DNA from: Promethearchaeota archaeon
GTDB taxonomy: Archaea > Asgardarchaeota > Lokiarchaeia > Sigyniarchaeales > SOKP01
Reading direction: 5' to 3'
NCBI GenBank assembly: GCA_016930515.1
Contig: JAFGGO010000093.1
Span: forward strand, 1 to 38,563
Length of the DNA stretch: 38,563 bases
Shown: piece by piece, positions 16,032-24,763 of the stretch
Layout of the letters: every line of letters begins with the position of its first letter
Position numbering within the stretch: the stretch's first letter is position 1
The notes under the pieces: generated by a model
Told to the model about the DNA's origin: nothing
Seen by the model: only the letters and a program-made list of their open reading frames with translations
The model's database searches: none
Position numbers and translations under genes: made by a program

Positions 16032-17756
16032 TTATGTTCCGTTTATAACCTTACATCTTGGTACATATGCTTCTTGAACGGCATAGTTGTTAAAATTGAT
16101 GGAATAATGATCTCTCCACTTCGCTTTAACGTCTTCCAACATGTCCTCGTACGCGCTTAGCTTTATCTTTCCTTCAGCACATATGGTTGTTCCCTTCGGA
16201 GTTGCCGTTATTTCTCCATCTTTTACGACAATCTGTCCGTCTTTTATGGTATATGCTGCTAGCGTGAACGCCTTCTGGATTGCGTCTCCATTCATGGTCT
16301 TAGGATCGAGCTTGTAAATTGCAAGGTCTCCGATTGCGCCCACTCCTAAATGTCCTCTATCTTTCAAACCTAATGTCTTGGCGTTTCCCGCTCGAGTTAC
16401 CGTGCAGAGTTCTCCAAGCGTATATTCTCGATCGAGGTCTCCTAAATGCGTGGTTGTCGTTGCTTTTGGACTGCATTCCTTGAGTAATTCGTTCCTTGAT
16501 TTCTTGTCCATTAACCACTTGTATACGGTAGGATAAGCAGTGAAAGGTCCACCGTTCGGATGATCAGTAGTTACAGATATTTGGAACGGATCCTTGACCA
16601 AGAGCATTAGTTCGAGACCGATTGCCCATTGAACGGCGTTAACGCCAACTTTCTTGTCAAAGAAATAAGGTACCACACCAGAACCCGATTCACCCTCAAC
16701 TTGCCCGTTAACCCATTTTACGCCTGGTTTTGCGCCCCAAGGACTGGTTCCTCCAAGATGGTGCAAGGCAAATTCCCATGGGCCGTCTCCGGTCATGGTT
16801 GTAGTAGCGTATTTTGAAAATATCACTTGACCTGCATCAAGAGACATGTGTTTATGAGCATTAACATATTCTGCAACTTCTGCTGCGCCAGATTCGAAAT
16901 TTGCCCAGCTATTTCCTGCGTAAGCGTTGAATTGACAATGTGTGATGTGTAATGTCCTGTTTCGGTCAGTTTTTGGTTCAATTGGTTCGCAAAGTTTGAA
17001 AGTGTCTATCGAATGTTTGACATTTCCCGGATGACCTAAATTATTGCAATGTACATGGATCGAATGTGGTAATTCCAGCATTTCGTTTGCCTTGGCCAAA
17101 CTTTCTACGATTTGCTTCGGCGTCACGCCCCAATGGTACACATCGTCGTTGATCGATTCAACATTTTTTCCCCAAGCCCAGTTTTCCACTCCTCCAGGAT
17201 TCACAATCTTGATGGCATAACCCTTCGTTGCTTTTAATATCCAATTGACATACGCTGCTAATTTTTCGATATTTCCTTCTCTTACATAATCCAAGACGTA
17301 CCAATTGTTTCCGAACAATGGCATTGCCATCTTGTCTAAAATGGGCATGTCGTTAAATTCTTCGTGCGTATGTCGTGCTTCCAAGAGCGGCATGGCGGGC
17401 TCAACGACAGTCGTAAAGCCTAATTTAGCATATCGGTAACCCGTTATCCAAGTGGAAGGAACGGCAAATCCAGTGCCACTCCTCGTGATTTTCGTTCTCG
17501 GCTCGTTCCACTCAGGAGGTTTATCGTCGGGTCGCAAGGACCTGCCAACATTTACTTTGGTTCCTGCAACATGAGTATGAATATCCACGCCTCCGGGCAT
17601 TACGATCATTCCCGTAGCGTCGATTACTTTTGCGTCTCCCTCATCAACTTTCTCGACAACGACACCGTTTTTCACATGAATCTCTTTTTTCTCTCCGTCG
17701 ATTCCATTTAATGGGTCGTAAACCAATCCATTTTTAATAATAATTGAGTCTTTCAT
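16032..17756 (-). CDS. fwdA: Formylmethanofuran dehydrogenase subunit A
   Basis: FwdA is the amidohydrolase subunit of formylmethanofuran dehydrogenase: it joins formate, made by the Mo/W subunit FwdB, to methanofuran (or the reverse), the entry step of the archaeal Wood-Ljungdahl pathway. The protein has the binuclear metal site HTH (H60, H62) after VMPGGVD, the carboxylated-lysine candidate K183 in AIKIVNPGGVENWAWGKN, and the late catalytic segment TTDHPNGGPFTAYP. Length (574) is normal. No fwdB, C or D subunit genes are in the window, so the complex must be completed elsewhere. mobA immediately upstream on the same strand fits the pterin cofactor of FwdB. An ATTATAGCTATAAT stretch about 30 nt upstream of the ATG may hold the promoter. 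Confidence 0.95.
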   Translation of the reverse strand: MKDSIIIKNGLVYDPLNGIDGEKKEIHVKNGVVVEKVDEGDAKVIDATGMIVMPGGVDIHTHVAGTKVNVGRSLRPDDKPPEWNEPRTKITRSGTGFAVPSTWITGYRYAKLGFTTVVEPAMPLLEARHTHEEFNDMPILDKMAMPLFGNNWYVLDYVREGNIEKLAAYVNWILKATKGYAIKIVNPGGVENWAWGKNVESINDDVYHWGVTPKQIVESLAKANEMLELPHSIHVHCNNLGHPGNVKHSIDTFKLCEPIEPKTDRNRTLHITHCQFNAYAGNSWANFESGAAEVAEYVNAHKHMSLDAGQVIFSKYATTTMTGDGPWEFALHHLGGTSPWGAKPGVKWVNGQVEGESGSGVVPYFFDKKVGVNAVQWAIGLELMLLVKDPFQISVTTDHPNGGPFTAYPTVYKWLMDKKSRNELLKECSPKATTTTHLGDLDREYTLGELCTVTRAGNAKTLGLKDRGHLGVGAIGDLAIYKLDPKTMNGDAIQKAFTLAAYTIKDGQIVVKDGEITATPKGTTICAEGKIKLSAYEDMLEDVKAKWRDHYSINFNNYAVQEAYVPRCKVINGT

Positions 17757-17943
17757 GAGAGTTTTCCTTAATTATAGCTATAATTTTGTTTTATTTTTTC
17801 ACGCTTTCTGCATGAATCAATACTATTACTTGTAAGAATTTATTATTTTTATAAAATCTTATTATATTTGAAAGGAGAGTGCATTTTAACTATTTTACCC
17901 TGGAGTTATTATTAATATCCTTTTTTTCTTTTCTATCTTGTCA

Positions 17944-18621
17944 TTAATAACCTTTCGTTGCCTTGTATTGAATCATGAGCTTGTCGAGATCGATTGGATT
18001 ATTCACGTTTATGAAAGTTAAAAGTTTTTCATCGTATCTTTGTATATCTTCTTCGACGGATATGTAATTGATGTTCCAAGAGATATCCAAGAGACGTAAT
18101 AATTTATAGTTTTCTTTCTTCACGCATTTTTCGGCCGTTATAAGAGCTTTTTTAATTGGATAGATTGCAAATAAAGGTTCTAAAAACGAGTTGTTCCATT
18201 GAGGAATGCAGCAATCGTAGCCAGATTCTTCACTCAGCATGAATTTAATGACATCGTATCTGATAAGTGGAGTATCACACGAAAAGATAAAGGCTTTATC
18301 AATTTGTTTTTTAGAGAGTTCTTTAAATATCGTGAAAAACCCAATCATTGGCGTTCGAACTTCCGGGTCCTTAACGAACTCCCTATCGTCTAATAGAAAC
18401 GTGACGTTTTCGGGAAATTCAATTTTTTCTTTATAGGAATTAAGTTGTGTTTGAGAATGAGCAACGATGTATATATCGTTTTCGAACTTCCGAAGAGTCT
18501 CCAATTGATAGGTAATCAATGGTTTTCCGTGGAATTCAAAAATTCCTTTATCGGTCCCAAATCGAGAACTTTTCCCACCAATTAAAATCGCAAACGCAAT
18601 GGAATTTTCACTTGTCGACAT
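17944..18621 (-). CDS. mobA: Molybdenum cofactor guanylyltransferase
   Basis: MobA links GMP from GTP to molybdopterin to make the guanine-dinucleotide cofactor used by DMSO-reductase-type enzymes such as formate and formylmethanofuran dehydrogenases. The N-terminal nucleotide motif ILIGGKSSRFGTDKG (residues 13-27) matches LxGGxSxRxGxDK, and FSCDTPLI provides the metal-binding Asp. At 225 residues the length is normal. Some archaeal members of this fold transfer other nucleotides, so mobA is the likeliest but not the only reading. The gene lies about 190 nt upstream of fwdA on the same strand and is divergent from purF. Confidence 0.85.
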   Translation of the reverse strand: MSTSENSIAFAILIGGKSSRFGTDKGIFEFHGKPLITYQLETLRKFENDIYIVAHSQTQLNSYKEKIEFPENVTFLLDDREFVKDPEVRTPMIGFFTIFKELSKKQIDKAFIFSCDTPLIRYDVIKFMLSEESGYDCCIPQWNNSFLEPLFAIYPIKKALITAEKCVKKENYKLLRLLDISWNINYISVEEDIQRYDEKLLTFINVNNPIDLDKLMIQYKATKGY

Positions 18622-18761
18622 GAGTTCTTAGTTTCGGCTTGTTTTGTTTGCTCTTATTTTTAAATAATTAGGTTCAAAGTCTATATGAAATAATTAATAA
18701 ACCTATAATTACTTAATTAATTGTAGAACAACCAAAACTCTCTTTTTGAAAAAGAACTATC

Positions 18762-20279
18762 ATGTTCAAGAAAAATAAAATTAAAACGATTGATAAACCA
18801 GTCGAGCAATGCGCCGTTTTCGGCGTCACATGCGATGATATCGGCTATTCCGTTTCAAAATTGCTTTACGACGGCTTGATCGCTCTTCAACATAGAGGTC
18901 AAGAATCCACGGGTGTTTCTTTATATCACACGGGTGGAAATGGTATTTTTACCTATAAGAAGAAAGGCTTGGTCTCGAAAGTACTTAACAAGAAAAAATT
19001 GTCGCAACTCTGGGGTAATGTGGGTATAGGTCACAATAGATATGCAACCACGGGTTCCACGGAGTTTTCCTCGCATCACTACATCCAACCGTTTCACTTC
19101 AAAAACAACGATATGGAGTTTTCGTTCGCTTTTAACGGGACTATTCCCGTCTACGATAATATCAAACAAAAAATGGACGATATGGGGCGCATCTTTATCA
19201 CCAACACCGATACCGAAGTAATGGCGCAATTAATTGCATCTATCGCTCAAGGTACGGAAGATTGGGTGGAAGTGTTGAAAGTTGCGAGCCATTTTCTAGA
19301 AGGATCCTATTCCTTGATCTTGCTTACCAACGAGGGAGATATTTATGCCATGAGAGACCCGCTTGGTTTCAAGCCTCTTTGCATAGGAGAACTAAAAACT
19401 GAAAAAAGAAACCTTTATTTTATCGCCTCGGAATCGTGTGCAATGGACGCTGTTGGAGGCACGCTAATAAGGGATGTAAAACCTGGGGAAATCGTCCATT
19501 TAAGCCATCAAAAAGACATTCACACCGAGATGATCATCAAGTCGAAAACCACGGCTCGCTGCCAGTTTGAATACGTCTATTTTGCAAGACCCGATTCGAT
19601 CATCGATGGAATATCCGTGGCAAACGCTCGCTTGAATATGGGGATTCATTTGGCAAGAAACGACCCTTTATTGAAAGATCCCGAATTTAAGAAAAACGCC
19701 ATAGTCGTTCCCGTTCCAGATTCTGGCAGAAGTGCCTCCGTTGGATACGCAAAGGAATCTGGCCTCCCCTATGTAGAAGGGTTGATGAAAAATAGGTATG
19801 TTTGGAGAACTTTTATCATGCCAGGACAACTTAAGCGGGATGCCGCCGTCAAGGAAAAGCTCAATCCAATTCGGAGCGTCATCGAAGGTAGAGATGTCGT
19901 TCTCATCGATGATTCCATCGTGCGGGGAACTACTACACGGCAGATAATTTCTCTCATACGGGCTGTTGGTGCGAAATCCGTAAATGTACGAATTAGCTGT
20001 CCGCCCGTCTTAAGCGCCTGCTATATGGGAATAGACTTTCCAACGAGCGATGAACTCATAGCCGGAAAGAGCATACGATTATTTGGAGAAAATTACGTGG
20101 AAGAAATAAGAAAACAAATTGGAGCCGACTCTCTGCTTTACCAAAGACTTGAAGACTTGCTTAGTTCAATTGGGATGACGGAAAATCAACTATGTCTTGC
20201 CTGTTTGACTGGTAGGTATCCCTTGGAACGAATTCAACACCTTGCAGATTCTGAAAACGCCATTAAAATGAACAGATAA
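18762..20279 (+). CDS. purF: Amidophosphoribosyltransferase
   Basis: PurF performs the first step of purine synthesis, making phosphoribosylamine from PRPP and glutamine. The Ntn glutaminase domain starts at C17 (QCAVFGV), preceded by 16 residues that would have to be removed to free the catalytic cysteine, as in the Bacillus-type enzyme with a propeptide. LQHRGQESTG follows. The phosphoribosyltransferase loop is VVLIDDSIVRGTTTRQI. Cysteines in ARCQFEY, SCPPVLSACY and CLACLTGRYP match the four ligands of the structural [4Fe-4S] cluster in that type. Length is normal. The gene is transcribed alone; T-rich DNA (20289-20307) follows. Confidence 0.95.
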   Translation: MFKKNKIKTIDKPVEQCAVFGVTCDDIGYSVSKLLYDGLIALQHRGQESTGVSLYHTGGNGIFTYKKKGLVSKVLNKKKLSQLWGNVGIGHNRYATTGSTEFSSHHYIQPFHFKNNDMEFSFAFNGTIPVYDNIKQKMDDMGRIFITNTDTEVMAQLIASIAQGTEDWVEVLKVASHFLEGSYSLILLTNEGDIYAMRDPLGFKPLCIGELKTEKRNLYFIASESCAMDAVGGTLIRDVKPGEIVHLSHQKDIHTEMIIKSKTTARCQFEYVYFARPDSIIDGISVANARLNMGIHLARNDPLLKDPEFKKNAIVVPVPDSGRSASVGYAKESGLPYVEGLMKNRYVWRTFIMPGQLKRDAAVKEKLNPIRSVIEGRDVVLIDDSIVRGTTTRQIISLIRAVGAKSVNVRISCPPVLSACYMGIDFPTSDELIAGKSIRLFGENYVEEIRKQIGADSLLYQRLEDLLSSIGMTENQLCLACLTGRYPLERIQHLADSENAIKMNR

Positions 20280-20309
20280 ACATAATTATTTATTTTTTAT
20301 TTTTTACTT

Positions 20310-20369
20310 ACCTATATTATTGCGTGTTAATGATCAAGTAGGTTAAATTTATAATATAGGTGCTTGATC
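20310..20369. repeat. Two interleaved perfect inverted repeats between purF and the STM401x island
   Basis: ACCTATATTAT (20310-20320) pairs with ATAATATAGGT (20351-20361), 11 bp. GATCAAG (20332-20338) pairs with CTTGATC (20363-20369), 7 bp. The arms alternate, so as RNA the two hairpins exclude each other, which is how attenuators and riboswitch-like switches are built. As DNA they could be paired operator sites. The element lies just downstream of purF and about 65-125 nt upstream of the first STM4015 gene, before a TATA-like CTTATATATTA at 20387-20397. Confidence 0.45.
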
Positions 20370-20434
20370 GATTACAAAGGTAAACTCTTATATATTATTA
20401 TGATCTTTATTAATAAAAATATTTTTGGTATCTA

Positions 20435-21421
20435 ATGATGTTATTTGGTCATTATCTTGAAGAATTTAACGGAAGACCCGTGAGAGCTTTTATTGAAGAG
20501 TTTATAAAAAACAAGAAAGAAATAATAAATCCTGATCTTGTGTATTCCATCTCCACCCACTACGATTACGATGAATACAATTGGATTGATTTATTTTCCA
20601 TATTTTTAAACCTACCTGGTGTGGAGAAAACTACTGCCATAATTATCGGTTGTTGGGAAGAAATTAATCATGCGCCTACTCAGATCGTCGAAGCCCTGGT
20701 TGCTGCAAAAAACAAGTTGCCGGGATTAAGAGCAATCTTTTTTGCAGATATTATCTACGAGGACAACGAGTTGTCGTGGATAAATCAACCTGACCTCACA
20801 CCAATATTAAAAGCGTTTCCAAACTTAGAATACCTTGCGATTCGGGGAAGTAATGATCTTTCTCTTGCGGGAATTGAGCACGATAATTTAAAAACGCTTA
20901 TTATACAGTCGGCAGGCTTGGATCGTTCGGTTGTTAACCAAATAATTGAAGGAAGATTACCCTCTTTAGAACATTTGGAATTATATCTTGGATGCTCAAG
21001 ACAAGGAGCAAATTCTACAGTGAACGATTTTAAAGACCTGTTTTTTGGAAATCTATTTCCAAACTTGAAGTATCTTGGCTTAAGAAATAGCGAAATTGCT
21101 GACGAATTAGCAAAACTCATTGCAAACGCTCCTATTCTAAATTTAATTGAGGCGCTGGACTTATCGCTCGGAACATTATCTGACAAAGGATTGGAATCAT
21201 TGCTAAACAGTTCCTTGTTAAAAAACCTGAAAAAATTGGATATATATCACCATTACTGTTCGAGCAAATTGCTCCAACGCTTGAATCAATTCGCAAAAAC
21301 AACTGGAATTGATGTTGATTTCAGCGAAAAACTCTTGGAAGAACGCGATGAAGATATCGATTGGGACGACGATTACGAAGAAGACGAGGGCAGCTATCGA
21401 TATGTAGCTTACATGGAATAG
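20435..21421 (+). CDS. STM4015 family leucine-rich-repeat protein, copy 1
   Basis: The protein matches the STM4015 family: an N-terminal segment YLEEFNGRPV, then WIDLFSIFLNLPGVEKTTAIIIG, IVEALVAAKNKLPGLRAIFFAD, WINQPDLTPILKAFPNLEYLAIRG, and the later LRR units LEHLELYLG and YLGLRNSEIADELA, ending in an acidic tail (EERDEDIDWDDDYEEDEG). The family is an LRR solenoid found in the STM4011-STM4015 gene set; its function is unknown and a recognition or scaffold role is inferred. ATG at 20435 is followed by another ATG at 20438. The next gene is a second copy of the same family. Confidence 0.85.
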   Translation: MMLFGHYLEEFNGRPVRAFIEEFIKNKKEIINPDLVYSISTHYDYDEYNWIDLFSIFLNLPGVEKTTAIIIGCWEEINHAPTQIVEALVAAKNKLPGLRAIFFADIIYEDNELSWINQPDLTPILKAFPNLEYLAIRGSNDLSLAGIEHDNLKTLIIQSAGLDRSVVNQIIEGRLPSLEHLELYLGCSRQGANSTVNDFKDLFFGNLFPNLKYLGLRNSEIADELAKLIANAPILNLIEALDLSLGTLSDKGLESLLNSSLLKNLKKLDIYHHYCSSKLLQRLNQFAKTTGIDVDFSEKLLEERDEDIDWDDDYEEDEGSYRYVAYME

Positions 21422-21529
21422 TCCTGTTTTTTTGCGAAATTTGAAAACCTTTATTCATACTTTTATGTGATAATTCTTTATCTTTCTAAAATATTAAAAA
21501 TATACTAATTAGGTTGAAGATGATATAAT

Positions 21530-22480
21530 TTGACAAATGACGATCACCTTAAAAACTTCGACGGGAAACCCGTAATAGATTTTTACGAGGATTTTGTAGA
21601 GAAGAAAAACGATACTATAAATCAAAATGTTGTATATAGGATATCAATGCCTTATGAAGACGACGAAAAATATAACTGGAACGACTTATTTTCGATGTTC
21701 ATAAACGCTCCCGGTTCGGAAACCACGACAGCATTAATCGTTGGGATGTGGGGTGGATGGGAGGACATGACCGACACGTCTCCTGACAATGTCGTGGAAG
21801 CACTCGTTGCTGCTAGAAACAAACTTCCGAAGCTTAAATCGCTATTTATTGGCGATATCATAGTCGAAGAATGCGAAGTCTCCTGGTTGATTCAGACAGA
21901 CCTTACGCCTATACTCAAAGCTTATCCAAACCTTGAATACTTCGCCATCAGGGGAAGTAACGAGCTCTCGCTCGAGGGCATGGCCTCTGATAGTTTAAAA
22001 TCGTTGATTTTACAAAGTGGTGGGCTGGATCGAGATATCGTGCAAGAAGTTCTAAATGGTAATCTTCCTAACTTAGAGCACCTCGAGTTATGGCTTGGGA
22101 GTCAATACTATGGCGAAATTACCAATGTGGGCGACTTCAAGGATTTAATTGCGGGTCACCTGTTTCCAAAATTAAAATATTTGGGCTTGAGAAATAGCGA
22201 GATTACTGACGACTTGGCAAGAGAATTAGCAAACTCTCCTATCTTGGAAAGACTTGAAATTCTAGATTTATCGTATGGGACTTTAGGGGACAAGGGTGCC
22301 GAAGCCTTGCTTAACAGCCCCTTGATCAAGAATCTCAAGGAATTGGATCTGCATTGGCATTATTGTTCGAAAGCGATGATGGAAAAATTTGAAAAACTTG
22401 GCCTAGAGAAAGGTATTAACATTGACTTGGAAGAAGAACAAGGTGAAGAAGAAGAGCGCTATATTGTTATGAGCGAATAA
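21530..22480 (+). CDS. STM4015 family leucine-rich-repeat protein, copy 2
   Basis: It has the same layout as copy 1 and is clearly its paralog: FDGKPVIDFYEDFVEKKN, EALVAARNKLPKLKSLFIGDI, LTPILKAYPNLEYFAIRGSNELSL, LEHLELWLGSQ, YLGLRNSEITDDLARELANSP and an acidic C-terminus. It is closer to the general family pattern than copy 1 (for example LWLG and LDLHWHYCS), so copy 1 may be the more diverged duplicate. The start is a TTG preceded in frame by a stop, so no other start is available upstream. Local GC is slightly higher than in copy 1. Confidence 0.85.
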   Translation: MTNDDHLKNFDGKPVIDFYEDFVEKKNDTINQNVVYRISMPYEDDEKYNWNDLFSMFINAPGSETTTALIVGMWGGWEDMTDTSPDNVVEALVAARNKLPKLKSLFIGDIIVEECEVSWLIQTDLTPILKAYPNLEYFAIRGSNELSLEGMASDSLKSLILQSGGLDRDIVQEVLNGNLPNLEHLELWLGSQYYGEITNVGDFKDLIAGHLFPKLKYLGLRNSEITDDLARELANSPILERLEILDLSYGTLGDKGAEALLNSPLIKNLKELDLHWHYCSKAMMEKFEKLGLEKGINIDLEEEQGEEEERYIVMSE

Positions 22481-22564
22481 TATCTCACTTTTTTGCCAAA
22501 CGATTTTTTATTATTAAATATGTGTTTATTACAAAATATAAGCATTTACAGAATAAATTAGATC

Positions 22565-22682
22565 ATGGTATTCAATAAACGATTAGTTGAATTTGATGGA
22601 AAGCCCTAATGGACTTTTTAGAAGAATTTATTGTAAAAAAAAGGAAATTGTTAATGTGATGTATATCGCTATGTTGCAGTAA
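22565..22682 (+). pseudogene. Remnant of a third STM4015 gene copy
   Basis: Beginning at the ATG, the frame reads VEFDGKP, then a one-base loss shifts it so that MDFLEEFIVKK continues, then a second shift inside a run of eight A leads to KKEIVN and YIAM before a stop. These pieces line up in order with the first 40 residues of the two intact copies (EFNGRPVRAFIEEFIKNKKEIIN in copy 1). Nothing further downstream is recognisable, so the copy is both frameshifted and truncated. It fills most of the 280-nt gap before the STM4014 gene. Confidence 0.75.
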
Positions 22683-22760
22683 GCAAATAACCAACTTAAA
22701 GAAACCAAATTTCACTGAGAATATTTTTTTTCATTACACCATTTTTTAATTTGTACTTGT

Positions 22761-23948
22761 ATGGATACAATGTCCCTTCTAGAGAAAAATTTTAAAAATT
22801 TAAATGTCAAAGATGGAATCGTCCTAATTGGAAATCCAAATGGTTGGAGAGTGAATTACTTTCAAAAAACCTTAGCTCAATTGAGACTTCCTCCCGCTAC
22901 AGTCGTGAACTATAAATCTTTGATTAAGAAAGAAGTACATTTATCCGAATATGTGCGAGAGGGAACAATAGTCAAGATAGAATCTCCTGACCAAGATTTT
23001 AAAGTAGAAAAATTATTGTTAGAGCTTGGAGCGCCTTTTATTCAAAACGAATATAATCATCTAACCATCGAAGAAATCAGATCGTTAAAATTTGATTTAG
23101 GAAGGATTTTACCTCAACGCCAGTGGTATTTGGGTTTTTTAATTTTACTTGAAACCATTGAACAGCAATTAAATGGTTGCGAACAACATTACTTGCTTAA
23201 TCATCCTTCAGATATCGGTTTGATGTTTGATAAATGCAATTGTTATAAAAAGTTATCAGAACACGAGATAAAGATGCCTATATCCTTAGATCCTGTGAAT
23301 TCTTACGACGATCTTGTGGAAAAGATGGATGAAAAGGGACTTAATCGAGCTTTTATCAAATTATCTAATGGATCTAGCGCTTCGGGTGTCGTTGCGTATA
23401 GAAGAATAGGAACTAAAGAATTAGCAATAACTACTTCAGAAATGGTTCGAAATGGTAGTTCGTTAAAGTTTTATAATTCAAAACGGATGCAAGTATATAG
23501 AGAAACCAATGACATAAGGGATCTTATTAATTTTATCTGCAGTAATAAGGCTCACGCTGAAGAATGGTTACCGAAAGCAGCAATAAAAGATCACCTTTTC
23601 GATTTGAGGGTAGTGGTCATTGATGGAAAAGCTGAGCACATCGTTCCACGCTTGAGTCGAAATCCCATGACAAATCTTCATCTCTCGAACAAGCGAGGAC
23701 GTTTTGAGGATGTCTTAAAAAGGTTAGGCATGGATGAATGGTCCTCTGCCCTTGTAACTTGCGAAAAAGCAATGTCGTGTTTTCCAAAATCATTTTATGC
23801 TGGTGTCGATCTTGTAATTATTGCCGGTTTTAGAGATCACGCCGTGCTTGAGATGAACGCTTTTGGGGACCTATTGATTGATCCAATTACCGATACTGTT
23901 TTGCCTTACTTCCAAGAAATAAAAAAATTATTCCGAATAGAGTGCTAA
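22761..23948 (+). CDS. STM4014 family protein, ATP-grasp-like
   Basis: The N-terminus IVLIGNPNGWRVNYFQKTLAQLRLPPATVVNYKSL is the typical STM4014 family opening, and the C-terminal half has ATP-grasp features: RAFIKLSNGSSASGVVAYR as the nucleotide-binding loop region, LFDLRVVVIDGKAEHIVPRLS, and YAGVDLVIIAGFRDHAVLEMNAFGD with the Glu/Asn metal ligands near the end. ATP-grasp enzymes join a carboxylate to an amine or other nucleophile through an acylphosphate; the substrate here is unknown. It overlaps the next gene by 7 nt and so belongs to the tight four-gene operon that follows. Confidence 0.82.
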   Translation: MDTMSLLEKNFKNLNVKDGIVLIGNPNGWRVNYFQKTLAQLRLPPATVVNYKSLIKKEVHLSEYVREGTIVKIESPDQDFKVEKLLLELGAPFIQNEYNHLTIEEIRSLKFDLGRILPQRQWYLGFLILLETIEQQLNGCEQHYLLNHPSDIGLMFDKCNCYKKLSEHEIKMPISLDPVNSYDDLVEKMDEKGLNRAFIKLSNGSSASGVVAYRRIGTKELAITTSEMVRNGSSLKFYNSKRMQVYRETNDIRDLINFICSNKAHAEEWLPKAAIKDHLFDLRVVVIDGKAEHIVPRLSRNPMTNLHLSNKRGRFEDVLKRLGMDEWSSALVTCEKAMSCFPKSFYAGVDLVIIAGFRDHAVLEMNAFGDLLIDPITDTVLPYFQEIKKLFRIEC

Positions 23949-24763
23949 TTTTGATAAACGCTAAGGAAATTATGGGGATATATGATATATTATTCGTGAC
24001 CGTGGATAGCTTGCGCTACGATGTTGCTTGTAATTGCTTGAAAAAGGGAACAACGCCTAACCTTGAACGGCTCCTCCCAGAAAATCAATGGGAAAAGAGA
24101 CACACGCCTGGAAATTACACGCTTCCAGCACATCTTTCATTTTTTTCGGGCTTTTTTCCAACACCAGAAAATAGGCCTAAGGCTTCTCGATTATTTGCCG
24201 TGAAATTTCCCCAAAATGACACCGTAAATTCGAAAACATTTGTATTCGATGCGCCAAATATCGTAAAAGGTTTTGAAAAACAGGGTTATCACACGATCTG
24301 CGTTGGCGGTGTAGGTTTTTTTAACAAGAGTAATTATCTTGGTAATATCCTCCCAAGTTTTTTTCTTGAAAGTCATTGGAAACCGCCCTTGGGAACAACT
24401 AGTCGAACTTCTACCGAAAAGCAAATTGATGTTGCGATCAAGAGCCTGACTCCGCTTGAACCTTCAAAAAGAGCATTTCTCTTTATGAATGTCTCCGCTA
24501 CTCACAGACCAAGTCATATTTTCCTTGAGGGTGCGAGACGAGACTCTATTGAAACCCAAGAAGCCGCATTGGAATATGTAGACTTTCATCTTCAAAGACT
24601 TTTTGAGTTCATGGGAAAAAGAGCGCCTACGCTCGTCATAATCTGCTCAGATCACGGAGAAGCATTTGGTGAAGACGGATATTTTGGCCACAGGCTCTCT
24701 CATCCGGTCGTTTGGGATGTGCCATACGCAGAATTCCTTTTAGGGAGGGATAAAAAAGAGTGA
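23942..24763 (+). CDS. STM4013/SEN3800 family alkaline-phosphatase-fold hydrolase
   Basis: The start YDILFVTVDSLRYDVA carries the first metal-binding Asp of the sulfatase/alkaline-phosphatase superfamily, GNYTLPAHLSFFSGFFP provides the nucleophile region, and ICSDHGEAFGEDGYFGHRLSHP holds the second metal site (Asp-His and the later His). It should therefore hydrolyse or transfer a phosphate or sulfate ester; the substrate is unknown. The GTG at 23942 keeps NAKEIMGIYDILF, which resembles the family N-terminus; an ATG at 23972 is the alternative. It overlaps its neighbours by 7 and 4 nt. No signal peptide is visible, so it acts in the cytosol. Confidence 0.85.
   Translation: MLILINAKEIMGIYDILFVTVDSLRYDVACNCLKKGTTPNLERLLPENQWEKRHTPGNYTLPAHLSFFSGFFPTPENRPKASRLFAVKFPQNDTVNSKTFVFDAPNIVKGFEKQGYHTICVGGVGFFNKSNYLGNILPSFFLESHWKPPLGTTSRTSTEKQIDVAIKSLTPLEPSKRAFLFMNVSATHRPSHIFLEGARRDSIETQEAALEYVDFHLQRLFEFMGKRAPTLVIICSDHGEAFGEDGYFGHRLSHPVVWDVPYAEFLLGRDKKE

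Noticed and set aside
20310..20369. Classical H-type pseudoknot from the interleaved repeats
   Set aside because: Only one nucleotide separates the two 3' arms, too short to cross an 11-bp helix, so simultaneous pairing of both helices is unlikely.
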